Shown here: positions 1 through 8,052 of the stretch, piece by piece
Numbering within the stretch: position 1 is the first letter of the stretch
How the letters are laid out: each line of letters opens with the position of its first letter
Source: Sagittula marina
Lineage (GTDB): Bacteria; Pseudomonadota; Alphaproteobacteria; Rhodobacterales; Rhodobacteraceae
Reading direction: 5' to 3'
DNA length: 64,000 nucleotides
NCBI RefSeq assembly: GCF_014196795.1
Contig: NZ_JACIEJ010000010.1
Location: 1 to 64,000 of the forward strand
The notes under the pieces: model-generated
The model's database searches: none
Told to the model about the DNA's origin: nothing
The model's input: only the letters and a program-made list of their open reading frames with translations
Made by a program: the position numbers and the translations under genes

Positions 1-188
1 TGCTAGAAGAAACCTTCAGAGAGGCACCCCGAGCCTCTTGACAGGGGGTGTGCATGAAAACCGCCAAATCGTGCAAGCTTATGCTTCATTGGCACCGCGC
101 CTCTCCTTGCGGAGAAAACTTCGCTGAAAACGCCGGCTTCAAACTTTTCTCTTTTCAGGGGGGCGGAGAGCCCCCAGGAGCCGATTAT

Positions 189-2270
189 TCAGGTGGAGGC
201 CGCCTGCCTGTTCCCGATCAGCTGGCGGATTGCCGTCGGCAGGATCAGCACCACCCCGATCACCGTAGCCGTCAGGTCCGGCGCGACCAGCAGCACCGCC
301 GCCAGTGTCAGAACCAGACGTTCGACCCAGTGCAGCGGGGCGAAAAGCCAGTTCGTGACCGCCGCCGACAACGCCCAGATGCCCAGTACTGCGCCCCCGA
401 AGGCCAGCGCGAAGGCCGACCACGTGAAGCCTTCAGTGACCAGCAGCAGCGCGGGCTGGAACACGAAGATAAAGGGTACAAGCGCCTTGCCCATGCTCAA
501 GCGGAAGGCCGTGTTGCCGGTCTTGAAGGCGTTCGATCCGGCGATGCCGGCGCCGGCATAGGCGGCCATGGCGACAGGCGGCGTCACATCCGCCAACACA
601 CCGTAGTAGAAGACGAAGAAATGCGCGACCAGCGGCTCGACCTGCAACAAGCCCAGCACCGGGGCGGCCACGGCGACCATGATGATATAGTTCGCCGTGG
701 TCGGGATGCCGCAGCCCATCAGGATGCACACGACGGCCGTCAGCATCAGCGTGAACAAAAGCGTCAGCGTTTGCACTCCCATGATCTCGAACGGCAGGAC
801 AGCCAGCCAGCCGGAGACGTTCGTGGCCCAGTCTGCGGCGACGCCAGTGACCATGTAGGCGATCTTGAACCCGACCCCGGTCAGCGTCACCACGCCGATC
901 ACCACGCCGACCAACGCGGCGGCGGCGGTCACAGCCAGCGACTGGCGCGCGCCAAGGATGAAACCGTCCCAGACGCCTTGGACGGTGCCTTTGATCCCGC
1001 CCATCAGGCCCGAGGCCATGACTTGCTGGATCCCCATCACCGCGATACAGGCCGAGATCGACCAGAAGGCTGCGAAGAACGGCGTGCGACCCGACAGGAG
1101 GATGGCGACCAGGATCACCAGCGGCAAGACCGACAGCCAGCCGGCCTTGAAGACTTTCCAAGCATTGGGTAGCTCCTCGGCGGACAGGCCGCGCAGGCCA
1201 AGGCGGCGGGCTTCCAAGTGTACCTGGACCAGCACGCCGAAGAAGTGCATGAAGGCTGGCACCAGCGCGGCGGTCAGAATGGTGGTCAGCGGTACGCCGA
1301 GGTATTCGATCATCAGGAAAGCCACGGCGCCCATCACCGGCGGCGTGATTTGCCCGCCGGTCGACGAGGCGGCCTCGACCGCGGCGGCGAAGTGGCGGGG
1401 ATAGCCGATGCGGATCATTGCCGGAATGGTCAGCGACCCGGTGGTGACCGTGTTGGCGATGGACGAGCCCGAAATCGACCCGAGCATCGCCGAGGATACG
1501 ACCGAGACCTTTGCCGGCCCGCCCGCATAGCGCCCTGCAAGCGCGGAGGCGATATCGATGAACAATTGACCCAAGCCGATGCGCGTCGCCATAACGCCGA
1601 ACAGCACGAAGTGGAACACATAGGTCGCGATCACGCCCAGAGCAGTGCCGTAGATCCCCTGCGAAGTCAGGTAGAGATGATTGACGATGTTGGACCAGCT
1701 CGCGCCGGGGTGGACGAAGATGCCAGGCATGTGCTGTCCGAAATAGGCGTAGCTGATGAAAATGATCGCGATCACTGGCAACGGCCAGCCCATGGAGCGG
1801 CGCACCGCCTCCAGCAGAACGACGATCAGCACAGTTCCCATGGCCACATCTATGGGCAGCGGGTTGCCAACGCGGAACGCCAGGTCGGCATAGATCCAAG
1901 GCACATAGAAGGCGGCGACCGCGCCTGCGATCATCAGGACCCAATCGGACAACGGCAGGCCAAGTGGCGCAGTGACCGAAGGGGATATCTCCTTGCTGCC
2001 AAAGGCCGAGAAGCTCAGGAACACCAGTGCCAGCGTGGCGCCCAAATGCAAGCCGCGGTGCGTGGTCGCCTGCGGAATGCCGAAGCCGGCGGTGTAGAAA
2101 TGATAGCAGGCCAGCAGGAACAGCAGAGCGCTGGCAGCCAGCGCCAGTGGCGAGGCCAGCACCCTGAACCGCAGTTCGGGGTCGAATTTCTCTTCCAGAG
2201 CCTGAAGCTCTTCAGCGCTGAGGGTATGGATATCCTCGCCTTCCGGCGATTTCTGGCGGTCTTGGGGCAT
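189..2270 (-). CDS. TRAP transporter permease, fused 4TM/12TM (TAXI-associated)
   Basis: Inner-membrane permease of a TRAP uptake system in which the small (DctQ-like) and large (DctM-like) subunits are one chain of about 693 residues. The first 50 residues are hydrophilic, then many hydrophobic segments run to the C-terminus. The glycine-rich stretches SGSSIANTVTTG and GCGIPTTANYI are typical of the fused family. The TAXI binding protein lies upstream on the same strand, so the two form one operon driven by a cation gradient; the substrate is unknown (organic acids or glutamate in studied relatives). I chose the ATG at 2270 (MPQDRQ) over an in-frame TTG at 2306; neither has a convincing ribosome site. 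A GC hairpin without a U-run lies just after the stop (158-175). Confidence 0.9.
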   Translation of the reverse strand: MPQDRQKSPEGEDIHTLSAEELQALEEKFDPELRFRVLASPLALAASALLFLLACYHFYTAGFGIPQATTHRGLHLGATLALVFLSFSAFGSKEISPSVTAPLGLPLSDWVLMIAGAVAAFYVPWIYADLAFRVGNPLPIDVAMGTVLIVVLLEAVRRSMGWPLPVIAIIFISYAYFGQHMPGIFVHPGASWSNIVNHLYLTSQGIYGTALGVIATYVFHFVLFGVMATRIGLGQLFIDIASALAGRYAGGPAKVSVVSSAMLGSISGSSIANTVTTGSLTIPAMIRIGYPRHFAAAVEAASSTGGQITPPVMGAVAFLMIEYLGVPLTTILTAALVPAFMHFFGVLVQVHLEARRLGLRGLSAEELPNAWKVFKAGWLSVLPLVILVAILLSGRTPFFAAFWSISACIAVMGIQQVMASGLMGGIKGTVQGVWDGFILGARQSLAVTAAAALVGVVIGVVTLTGVGFKIAYMVTGVAADWATNVSGWLAVLPFEIMGVQTLTLLFTLMLTAVVCILMGCGIPTTANYIIMVAVAAPVLGLLQVEPLVAHFFVFYYGVLADVTPPVAMAAYAGAGIAGSNAFKTGNTAFRLSMGKALVPFIFVFQPALLLVTEGFTWSAFALAFGGAVLGIWALSAAVTNWLFAPLHWVERLVLTLAAVLLVAPDLTATVIGVVLILPTAIRQLIGNRQAAST

Positions 2271-2354
2271 CTGGCGTCCGGACTGGCTGAGGGCAGTGAA
2301 AGGCAAACAAATAAGGGGAAAGGTCGTGTAAGGTCCGCTTGCTGCGGGGTCGGT

Positions 2355-2376
2355 CGGGGGCGCACGGCGACGCCCC
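2355..2376 (-). terminator. Hairpin between TAXI binding protein and TRAP permease
   Basis: GGGGGCG and CGCCCCC can pair across an 8-base loop in the gap between the binding-protein stop and the permease start. There is no U-run, so it is more likely an mRNA-stabilising or attenuating hairpin than a full terminator. Similar hairpins follow the other three binding-protein genes in this window. Confidence 0.5.
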
Positions 2377-2407
2377 CCCGGTTGGTATCAGGTTGGGGCA
2401 GGCCAGA

Positions 2408-3415
2408 TTACTCTGACAGCAATCCGGCTTCCTTGTAGAAACGCTCGGCACCCGGGTGCAGCGGGATGCCGATACCGTCCAGCGCCGTATCGGCGGTGAT
2501 CATCTTGCCCTTGGAATGGCCCGCGTCCAGCTGCTTGCGGGTGTTCTCGTTCCACAATGCCTTGGTGATGCCATAGATCAGCTCTTCGGGTTGATCGGCC
2601 GAGGTGATCCACTGCGCGCCGACCGACAGGGTCTCGGTGTCGTCTGCCACGCCTTCATAGGTGCCGCCCGGGATCGTATCGTTCGAGAAGTAACCGAAGT
2701 TCTCGCAGATCATCGGGGCTTCGTCGCAGGAAATCGGTACGACGGTTACGTCATGCTGGCTGGCCAGTTCGGCAATCGCGCCGGCCGGATAGCCACCGAC
2801 GAAGAAGAAAGCGTCCATGGCGTCGTCGCGCATCCGGTCCGCCGCCTGATCGGGCTTGAGAAATTCGGCTTCGATGTCGTCTTCGGTCAGGCCGTAGCCA
2901 TCAAGGATGATGCGGGCGTCAACCAGCGTGCCCGATCCGGGTTCGTCCATCGAAACGCGCTTGCCCTTCAGGTCTGCGACGCCAGCGATACCGGCATCGG
3001 CACGGGCGATCAGGTGAATCGACTCAGGATAGAGGTTGGCGATGGCGCGCAGGCTTTCGACCGGCTCCTTGCCTTCCCAGATGCCGGTTCCGGTATAAGC
3101 CCAAGTCGCCACGTCGGACTGCGAAAAGCCCGACTCCAGGCTCCCGCCTGCAATCGCGTTGATGTTCGCGACCGAGCCGTTGGCCGACAGCGCCGAGGCC
3201 ACCAGACCTGGAACGCCGCAGGAGCCGCCTTCATCGCAGGCGCGTGATCCGGGAGGGCTGGAGATCGCGTTCGCAAGCAGCCCGCCGATGGGGTAATAGG
3301 TGCCAGCGGTGCCGCCGGTACCGATGCGGAAGAAGGACATGTCCTGCGCGCTGGCGGACCCAGCCGTCAGCGTGGCAGCGACGGCCATACCTGCCAGAAG
3401 TGTCAGATGTTTCAT
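2408..3415 (-). CDS. TAXI-family TRAP transporter solute-binding protein
   Basis: Periplasmic receptor of the TRAP system encoded downstream. Residues 1-23 form a Sec signal peptide ending in ASAQ. The mature protein opens with the TAXI signature FRIGTGGTAGTYYPIGG. The length of 335 residues is normal for the family, and PGSGTLVDARIIL in the middle is also characteristic. It is the first gene of the operon, which fits the need for excess binding protein over permease. An insertion SPPGSRACDEGGSCGVPGLV near residue 60, containing two cysteines, is common in a subgroup of TAXI proteins. Substrate unknown. Confidence 0.93.
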   Translation of the reverse strand: MKHLTLLAGMAVAATLTAGSASAQDMSFFRIGTGGTAGTYYPIGGLLANAISSPPGSRACDEGGSCGVPGLVASALSANGSVANINAIAGGSLESGFSQSDVATWAYTGTGIWEGKEPVESLRAIANLYPESIHLIARADAGIAGVADLKGKRVSMDEPGSGTLVDARIILDGYGLTEDDIEAEFLKPDQAADRMRDDAMDAFFFVGGYPAGAIAELASQHDVTVVPISCDEAPMICENFGYFSNDTIPGGTYEGVADDTETLSVGAQWITSADQPEELIYGITKALWNENTRKQLDAGHSKGKMITADTALDGIGIPLHPGAERFYKEAGLLSE

Positions 3416-3633
3416 AGAAAGCTCTCCCTTTTGGAATTCGTCTTTAATATTAAGAACTCTAGTGTTTTTTCCGCCCGTACCACAAGACTACCTTCGCGCC
3501 CCCTTTGATTTTGGAACCGCAGCGGCCGTTCGGACAACCTGTCAGGCGGGGTGTTCTGGAAATAGAGATGGGCCTAGGTGTTTGATTCCACGGTTTGATG
3601 GTGTGATCCTTTCTCAAGCTTGGAAGGAAGCAT

Positions 3634-4032
3634 TATGGGACAAGTTCGTCGCGGGAGCGCCACGTACAGTGACCCGGCAGGCGATTTGCGTGGCAAATCT
3701 GCCGAGAGGGCACGCACGCCGTCAGAGCAGCAATACAGCGATCGCAAGCTTCGCTCGCGCAACTGCGCCAAGAGCTGGGCATCAATCCCAAGATGGTCGC
3801 GAAGTGGCGGAGGCGTGCGACTGTCAAGGATTTGAAGACCGGTCCGAGAGAGCCGCGCTCAACCGTTCTGACCGAGGCGGGGGAAGCTATGATTGTCGCG
3901 TTTCGACGCCACACATTGCTGCCGCTGGATGACTGTCTCCATGCCCTTCAGCCCTCAATCCCGCACCTGACCCGGTTAGCGCTGCGCCGGTGCCTGCAGC
4001 GGCATGGGATCTCGTGCCTGCCGGATGTCGAG
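3634..4032 (+). pseudogene. IS481-family transposase, N-terminal remnant
   Basis: The frame starts MGQVRRGSAT at 3634 with GGAAGGA just upstream, then shifts frame. A 47-base stretch (3665-3711) appears inserted, because removing it joins MGQVRRGSAT to THAVRAAIQRSQASLAQL in one frame. The second frame continues with the helix-turn-helix region (INPKMVAKWRRRATV) and the family motif VAFRRHTLLPLDDCLHALQP. It stops resembling IS481 after CLPDVE at 4032, before any DDE catalytic residue. The tail of the same type of transposase lies at 6154-6339 in the same direction. The left end of the element may be near 3550 (TGTTCTGGAAATAGAGAT), but I could not find its partner. Confidence 0.85.
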
Positions 4033-4078
4033 GCCCCCTCTCGGGACATTGCGTCGCAATGCCCTGCCGGGCAGTGGA
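4033..4078. repeat. Small hairpin element, copy 1
   Basis: The element begins CCCCTCTCG, holds a stem of CATTGCG and CGCAATG around a single base, and ends CTGCCGGGCAGTGGA, itself a small hairpin. It lies exactly between the IS481 remnant and the IS3 remnant. Copy 2 at 4209-4250 shares both ends but has a different palindromic core. Confidence 0.5.
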
Positions 4079-4298
4079 TATGCGCCAGCACAACCATATC
4101 CGTGCGCTGCCTGCGGCTGGCAGGCCGGCTACGGAAAGCCCGCAACCCGCGCGGGCTGACGTTCATGACCTGACACAGCCAGTCGATCGGGAAGGCACCG
4201 CGCTGTGCTTCCCCTCTCGTGCATGTAAACATGCACTGCCGGGCAGTGGACGAACCTGAACCTCATGGCTTTTGGCTCGCGAAGAACTGGGTGGCTTC
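4077..4298 (-). pseudogene. IS3-family orfA tail and orfB N-terminal remnant
   Basis: Read on the minus strand, 4298-4263 encodes EATQFFASQKP and a stop, the usual end of IS3-family orfA. It is followed by the orfB start MRFRF, then EAQRGAFPIDWLCQVMNVS and PRGLRAFRSRPASRRQR, ending at DMVVLAHI (4077). The small hairpin element at 4209-4250 interrupts orfB between MRFRF and EAQRG. The matching front part of orfA lies at 5890-6141, so the IS110 at 4299-5889 split this IS3. The rest of orfB is missing here. Confidence 0.75.
4209..4250. repeat. Small hairpin element, copy 2
   Basis: CCCCTCTCG is followed by a perfect stem GTGCATGT/ACATGCAC with an AA loop and then CTGCCGGGCAGTGGA. It sits inside the start of the IS3 orfB remnant; removing it restores an orfB-like reading frame, so it looks like a true small insertion. 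It shares its ends with copy 1 at 4033-4078 but not its core. Confidence 0.5.
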
Positions 4299-5661
4299 CT
4301 AAAAAACACCCATGGCCTCTGGAATGGGCGCCAATGCGTAAGCCAATATTTTGGCGCGCCGCTGGAGGTTTGACAGCACACGTTGCCTATGTCGTTCGTC
4401 ACAGGCTGCGGCCCCCTGATCCTGATAGGCCATGCCATGGCGGATGGCGTTGTAGAAGAAGACTGCGATCTTGCGCGCCGTGGCCGTTGCCGCCTTTTGC
4501 TTGCGTATGCGCGATGACAGTCGCCGGTAAAACGCACCCAAGGCCGTGTCGCTTTTGCCAATCGTTACGGCAGCCAAGCGCAAGAGAGCGGCCGCACGAC
4601 TGAAGGACCGACGTGTCCGCGAGGATAGCAACTTGCCCCGGAGATTTTATTGCCCAGAGCCGAACAGAGCCAGGACGTGAAGTGCTTGGCACTCTTCCAG
4701 GCGCGCAGGTCTGTGCCGCATTCGGCCACCAGCTTCAGGGCCAACGATGGTCCGAGGCCATGGATCTGCGTTATGTCTGTGCCCAACACACCGTAGAGTG
4801 CGGCCCGCACGTCGAAGGACGGCGCATTGTGCTGCTGCCTTTGATCCGCGCCTTGGACAGTGGGGCCAGATCATCGTCCTCCCGGACCGTCAGGGCTGCA
4901 ACCGCTGCTTCCAGGCTATGATCGAACGTCTCGATCTGTGCCTTGTAGAAATCGTAAAGCTCCAGCGACTGTGTGAAGGCAAAAACATGCTCCTCGCGGT
5001 CATTGCCGACCAGCGCAGCCTTGATCGTATCCACAGAGGATTTGCAGCGGACATCCCGGAACGCGGCAAGAACCTCCGGATCGCGATCGCCGCCGACAAT
5101 GGCACGGATGATCCGCATGCCGGTCGCACCAGTGATGTCAGAGACGACATGATGCAGTTGGAGGTTCATCTCCATCAGTGCCTGTCTCGCATGTGCTGGA
5201 TATGGGCAGCGGCATACTCAGTGAGCCGTTCCCGTTGGCGAACATAGGCGCGCGGAGTGGCCATCTCAGCTTCGGGGCGGAAGCTCCCACGTGAGCCAAG
5301 CCATAGGAATGCAACTGGCGCAGCCATCCAGCATCGCTGACATCGGTTTTGCGACCCGGCACATTCTTGGCATAGCGCGCATTCACCAGAATGACCTCGG
5401 ACCCATGCGCCTCCAAGATCTCGAAGGCCGGTATCCAGTAAACGTCGGTGGATTCCATGGCCACGCTGGTGACACCGCACGATTGGAACCAGACGGCGAG
5501 ATCGTGCAGATCCTGGGTAAATGTCCCGAAGGCTCGCACTGGCATGATATCGGTGTCAGGGTTCACAGCGCCATGTGCATCGTCGAGCCCATGTCGACCG
5601 AGGCTGCATTGGCATTGACCATCTTCAGGTCCGGGTGGTCACCGGATTTGCGCTTCGTCAT
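4299..5661 (-). pseudogene. IS110-family transposase, frameshifted
   Basis: Almost the whole transposase can be followed on the minus strand across several frames. The start MTKRKSGDHPDLKMVNANAA (5661) shifts at about 5570 into VNPDTDIMPVRAFGTFTQDL. Next come the RuvC-like part with TDVYWIPAFEILEAHG and NVPGRKTDVSDAGWL, a middle part LHHVVSDITGATGMRIIRAI, and the Tnp_20 part ITQIHGLGPSLALKLVAECG. It ends IPEAMGVF with TAG at 4299-4301, directly against the split IS3. At least four frameshifts make it inactive. IS110 enzymes recombine through a DEDD/serine mechanism guided by a structured RNA; that RNA region would lie at 5662-5889. Confidence 0.88.
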
Positions 5662-5889
5662 GACATCTCCTCCATTCGGGGCGAAGGGCGTGGGCTTTGC
5701 TAGTTCGTCATCTTCCTAACCGGGATCGCCACGATGGCGGCGTCACCACTCTCAAGTGCGCAACGGCCCATGTGCCACGTTTTTTAACGGGGTCCAGCCC
5801 ACCAATAAGCCATCGGCAACTGCCCTTCAGGCGCAGCATAGCACAGGCTGTTTATACCGCGCACAGGCGAGCAGCGGCCCGGAACGGTT
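5662..5889 (-). ncRNA. Possible IS110 bridge-RNA end region (relic)
   Basis: This is the 228-base noncoding end upstream of the IS110 transposase start, bounded on the other side by the interrupted IS3 orfA. In the IS110 group this end carries the bridge (seek) RNA that pairs with target and donor. The size and position fit, and no ORF is supported in it. I did not fold it or identify guide loops, and the element is dead, so this is a positional inference. Confidence 0.3.
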
Positions 5890-6141
5890 TTTTAAAGTGT
5901 CCCTCTCTTCCTTGAGAATACGGATCTCGCGCCGAAGCCGCTCGTTCTCCTGTGCCAATTCGCGGTCCTCGGATGATACCACATCCGTGTCGCGGTGCGC
6001 TGTCACCCACTTGTTCAGCGTCGAAAGCCCAACGCCCAAATCATCCGCAACCTGACGCCGCGAAAGACCGCTGGTCAGCGCAATTCGCACTGCATTCTTG
6101 CGGAATTCATCCGTTCTGCCCGTGCCCATAGTTCGTCTCAT
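5890..6141 (-). pseudogene. IS3-family orfA, N-terminal part
   Basis: The minus-strand ORF begins MRRTMGTGRTDEFRKNAVRI and holds the HTH LSRRQVADDLGVGLSTLNKW. It continues into the leucine-zipper-like ELAQENERLRREIRILKEER and breaks after DTLK at 5890. The expected ending is found at 4298-4263 in the same orientation, across the IS110 insertion. The upstream end of the IS3 (left inverted repeat) is missing: only about 20 bases separate the start codon from the IS481 tail. Confidence 0.85.
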
Positions 6142-6153
6142 TTGCTGCACATT

Positions 6154-6339
6154 ATGCTATCAAAGGAGCGGCACCAAACCGTGACAGGTCCAGACTTCAT
6201 GGCTGCCTACAACTTCGCACGCAGGCTCAAGACCCTCAACAGGCTCACGCCCTACGAATACATCTGCAGAATCTGGACATCAGAGCCCGATAGATTCATC
6301 ATCGATCCGATCCTCCAAATGTCGGGACTGAACACCTAG
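6154..6339 (+). pseudogene. IS481-family transposase, C-terminal remnant
   Basis: The frame reads ADFMAAYN-like GPDFMAAYNFARRLKTLNRL, then TPYEYICRIWTSEPDRF and ends MSGLNT, the standard IS481 C-terminus. The direction matches the N-terminal remnant at 3634-4032; about half of the protein, including the catalytic core, is gone. Either this is the same copy split by later insertions and a deletion, or two copies. Confidence 0.83.
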
Positions 6340-6396
6340 ATGCAACTGCACGAATTACCACTCCGTGCGCACTGCGGACCTTCACCGACGAAGAAT

Positions 6397-6758
6397 GCCG
6401 CGCGATGCACGGTCGGCCGCCTGATGAAAGACATCGGTATTGAAGGCGTCATTCGGGGCAAGAAGCCTCGAATGACGTTTCCTGACAAAGCGTTATCTTG
6501 TCCACTGGATAGGGTGGAACGGCAATTCCACGCACCTTCACCTAACGTGCTGTGGCTCAGCGACTTCACCTATGCCGCCACGTGGCAGAGTTTTGTCTAT
6601 GTGGCTTTTTTCATTGACGTTTTTGCACGGCGCATTGTTGGCTGCGCGCAAGCCGCACAGCCAATGCAGGCTTTGTTCTTGATGCTTTGGAACAGGCAAG
6701 TCATCAACGTAGGCCAGCGCAAGACCAACTGGTGCATCACTCAGACCGCGGATCGCAA
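6397..6758 (+). pseudogene. IS3-family orfB (DDE transposase), middle part
   Basis: It starts abruptly at AARCTVGRLMKDIGIEGVIRG and runs into the catalytic core with LWLSDFTYAATW (first Asp). A one-base frameshift near 6641 follows FARRIVG. The second frame gives LRASRTANAGFVLDALEQ and LVHHSDRGSQ (second Asp). It is then cut by the IS30 at 6759 and resumes at 7526. The N-terminal 80 or so residues are absent. Confidence 0.87.
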
Positions 6759-7525
6759 GGCGGATTCAACCGGTCGTCGCAACACTTTCGATTAAATCCT
6801 GTTCGAGCAGTCGGTCGAGAGCCTCTGCAAATGTGCGCTATCCGAGGGTTTTGCGGGGTCTTATGTTCAACGCATGTCCGACTGCGCTCAGCTCATTGAC
6901 ACCGTGTCGGCTGAGATCCGTGCCTTCGGGAAAGTATTGCCGCAGCAAGCCATTGGTGTTTTCGTCACTCCCGCGCTGCCAAGGGCTTTGAGGGTCGCAA
7001 AAATAGTTTTCCAGACCCGTGTCGATTTGGAGCTACGCATGTTGGGCCATCTCCGCAGCCTGATCCCAAGTTAAGGATCGACGAAAATCTGCAGGAAGCC
7101 TCATGATTGTCCCTGCGATAGTATCGCGAAATTGCGCCTGATCTCTCGCGATACCATGCTGGGTGACCGCGACAGCTTGCGTGCGATAGCGCGGATACCT
7201 GTCCCCCGCGCACATTGCAAAGCAATCTCTTCTCGCTCATCAATGACGTCGCTGATGGTGCAAGGTGTGTCGGGGGCAATCCGCCAGAACTCGTAACCCA
7301 CCGGATTCCGACAGGACCGGAAACACCCGCTTCAAAGGCTGACAATTCACTGGAATGAGCTGCGGCCACGCCCCCCAGAACCGGCAAAGATTTTCACGTT
7401 GCCAGACTGGCGGCCTTCCTAGAGAATTTAATTTGCCCCGTATCGAACGTTCGGATTTTCGTCTACCTGTTTTCTTCATCTACACCTCCTAAAATGGGGT
7501 GCTGCGACGACCGGTTGAATCCGCC
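6759..7525. mobile_element. IS30-family element, internally deleted, with intact ends
   Basis: The two ends (6759-6785 and 7499-7525) form 27-base inverted repeats beginning GGCGGATTCAACCGGTCGTC and differing at one base. They are flanked by a CAA duplication (6756-6758 and 7526-7528). The element interrupts IS3 orfB exactly: joining the flanks over one CAA gives HHSDRGSQYPSIKY. At 767 bp it is shorter than the usual 1 kb or more, because the middle of the transposase is deleted. Confidence 0.88.
6766..7479 (-). pseudogene. IS30-family transposase, internal deletion and frameshifts
   Basis: The minus-strand start is MKKTGRRKSERSIRGKLNSL at 7479, with AGGAGG just upstream. Fragments of the N-terminus follow (RPPVWQRENLCRFWG, FEAGVSGPVGIRWV), then the HTH REEIALQCARGTGIRAIARK with SPSMVSREIRRN. 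After that the protein jumps to the late catalytic part ADFRRSLTWDQAAEMAQHA, ENYFCDPQSPWQRGSDENTN and LLRQYFPEGTDLSRHG. There is a stop within the C-terminal part (after RPRKTLG), and the frame ends inside the inverted repeat. About 120 residues including the first catalytic Asp are missing. Confidence 0.85.
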
Positions 7526-7825
7526 CAATATCCTTCCATCAAGTACACTGAGCGGTTGACTGAGGCAAAGATTGCACCGTCTGTCGGTAGTGTCGAGGAC
7601 TCGTATGACAACGCGATGGCCGAAATGGTCAACGGCCTGTTCAAGGCCGAGGTTATTTACCGGCATGTCCCATGGCGCAGCTTTGAAGCGGTCGAATACG
7701 CAACCTTGAAATGGGTCGATTGGTTCAACAACCGCCGCCTGCAGGAGCCTGGTGGGAATATCCCGCCAGCCGACGCCGAGGCGAACTTCTATGCAGCTCT
7801 GGAAAGATCAGACGTGGCCGCGTAA
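7526..7825 (+). pseudogene. IS3-family orfB, C-terminal part
   Basis: This continues the orfB interrupted at 6758. It has YPSIKYTERLTEAKI, then SVGSVEDSYDNAMAEMVNGL with the catalytic Glu region (FKAEV), and ends FNNRRLQEPGGNIPPADAEA up to the TAA at 7825. The expected right end of the IS3 is probably near 7840-7865 (CCTCCGGCAAACTCGGCGCG). It cannot be functional because the N-terminal third is missing. Confidence 0.87.
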
Positions 7826-8019
7826 CCAAGACAAATCAGCCTCCGGCAAACTCGGCGCGGTTCGGTCTCGTCCGGCACTGCGGGCCACACCGGGGATCCG
7901 CGCATCCGCAATGCATTCGCGGTGGCCGCCGCCATGCACCTTCATATTACTGAATGAAGTCAGGTGAAATCTCCGATAGAGTGCGCGAGCCTGTGAGCCC
8001 AGACAAGCGATCAAGGCAG

Positions 8020-8045
8020 GAGGCAAGGGTGGCGACCCTTGCCTC
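8020..8045 (-). terminator. Terminator-like hairpin after the AGCS symporter
   Basis: GAGGCAAGGGT and ACCCTTGCCTC form a perfect 11-base stem with a 4-base loop, 8 bases beyond the symporter stop codon. There is no good U-run on the minus-strand transcript. Confidence 0.6.
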
Positions 8046-8052
8046 GCAAGTT

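Noticed and set aside
158-175. Hairpin after the TRAP permease as a terminator
   Set aside because: Short G/C stem without a U-run on the minus transcript; not listed as its own feature.
48-1172. Long plus-strand ORF of 374 codons at the left end
   Set aside because: It is antisense to the TRAP permease and rich in Arg, Gln, Asp and His, the usual look of a GC-rich shadow frame.
4077-7825. A single IS3 rejoined by an inversion of 4.08-6.39 kb
   Set aside because: It would make orfA and orfB colinear but would break the colinear IS481 halves; evidence does not favour one over the other, so I kept them as separate remnants.
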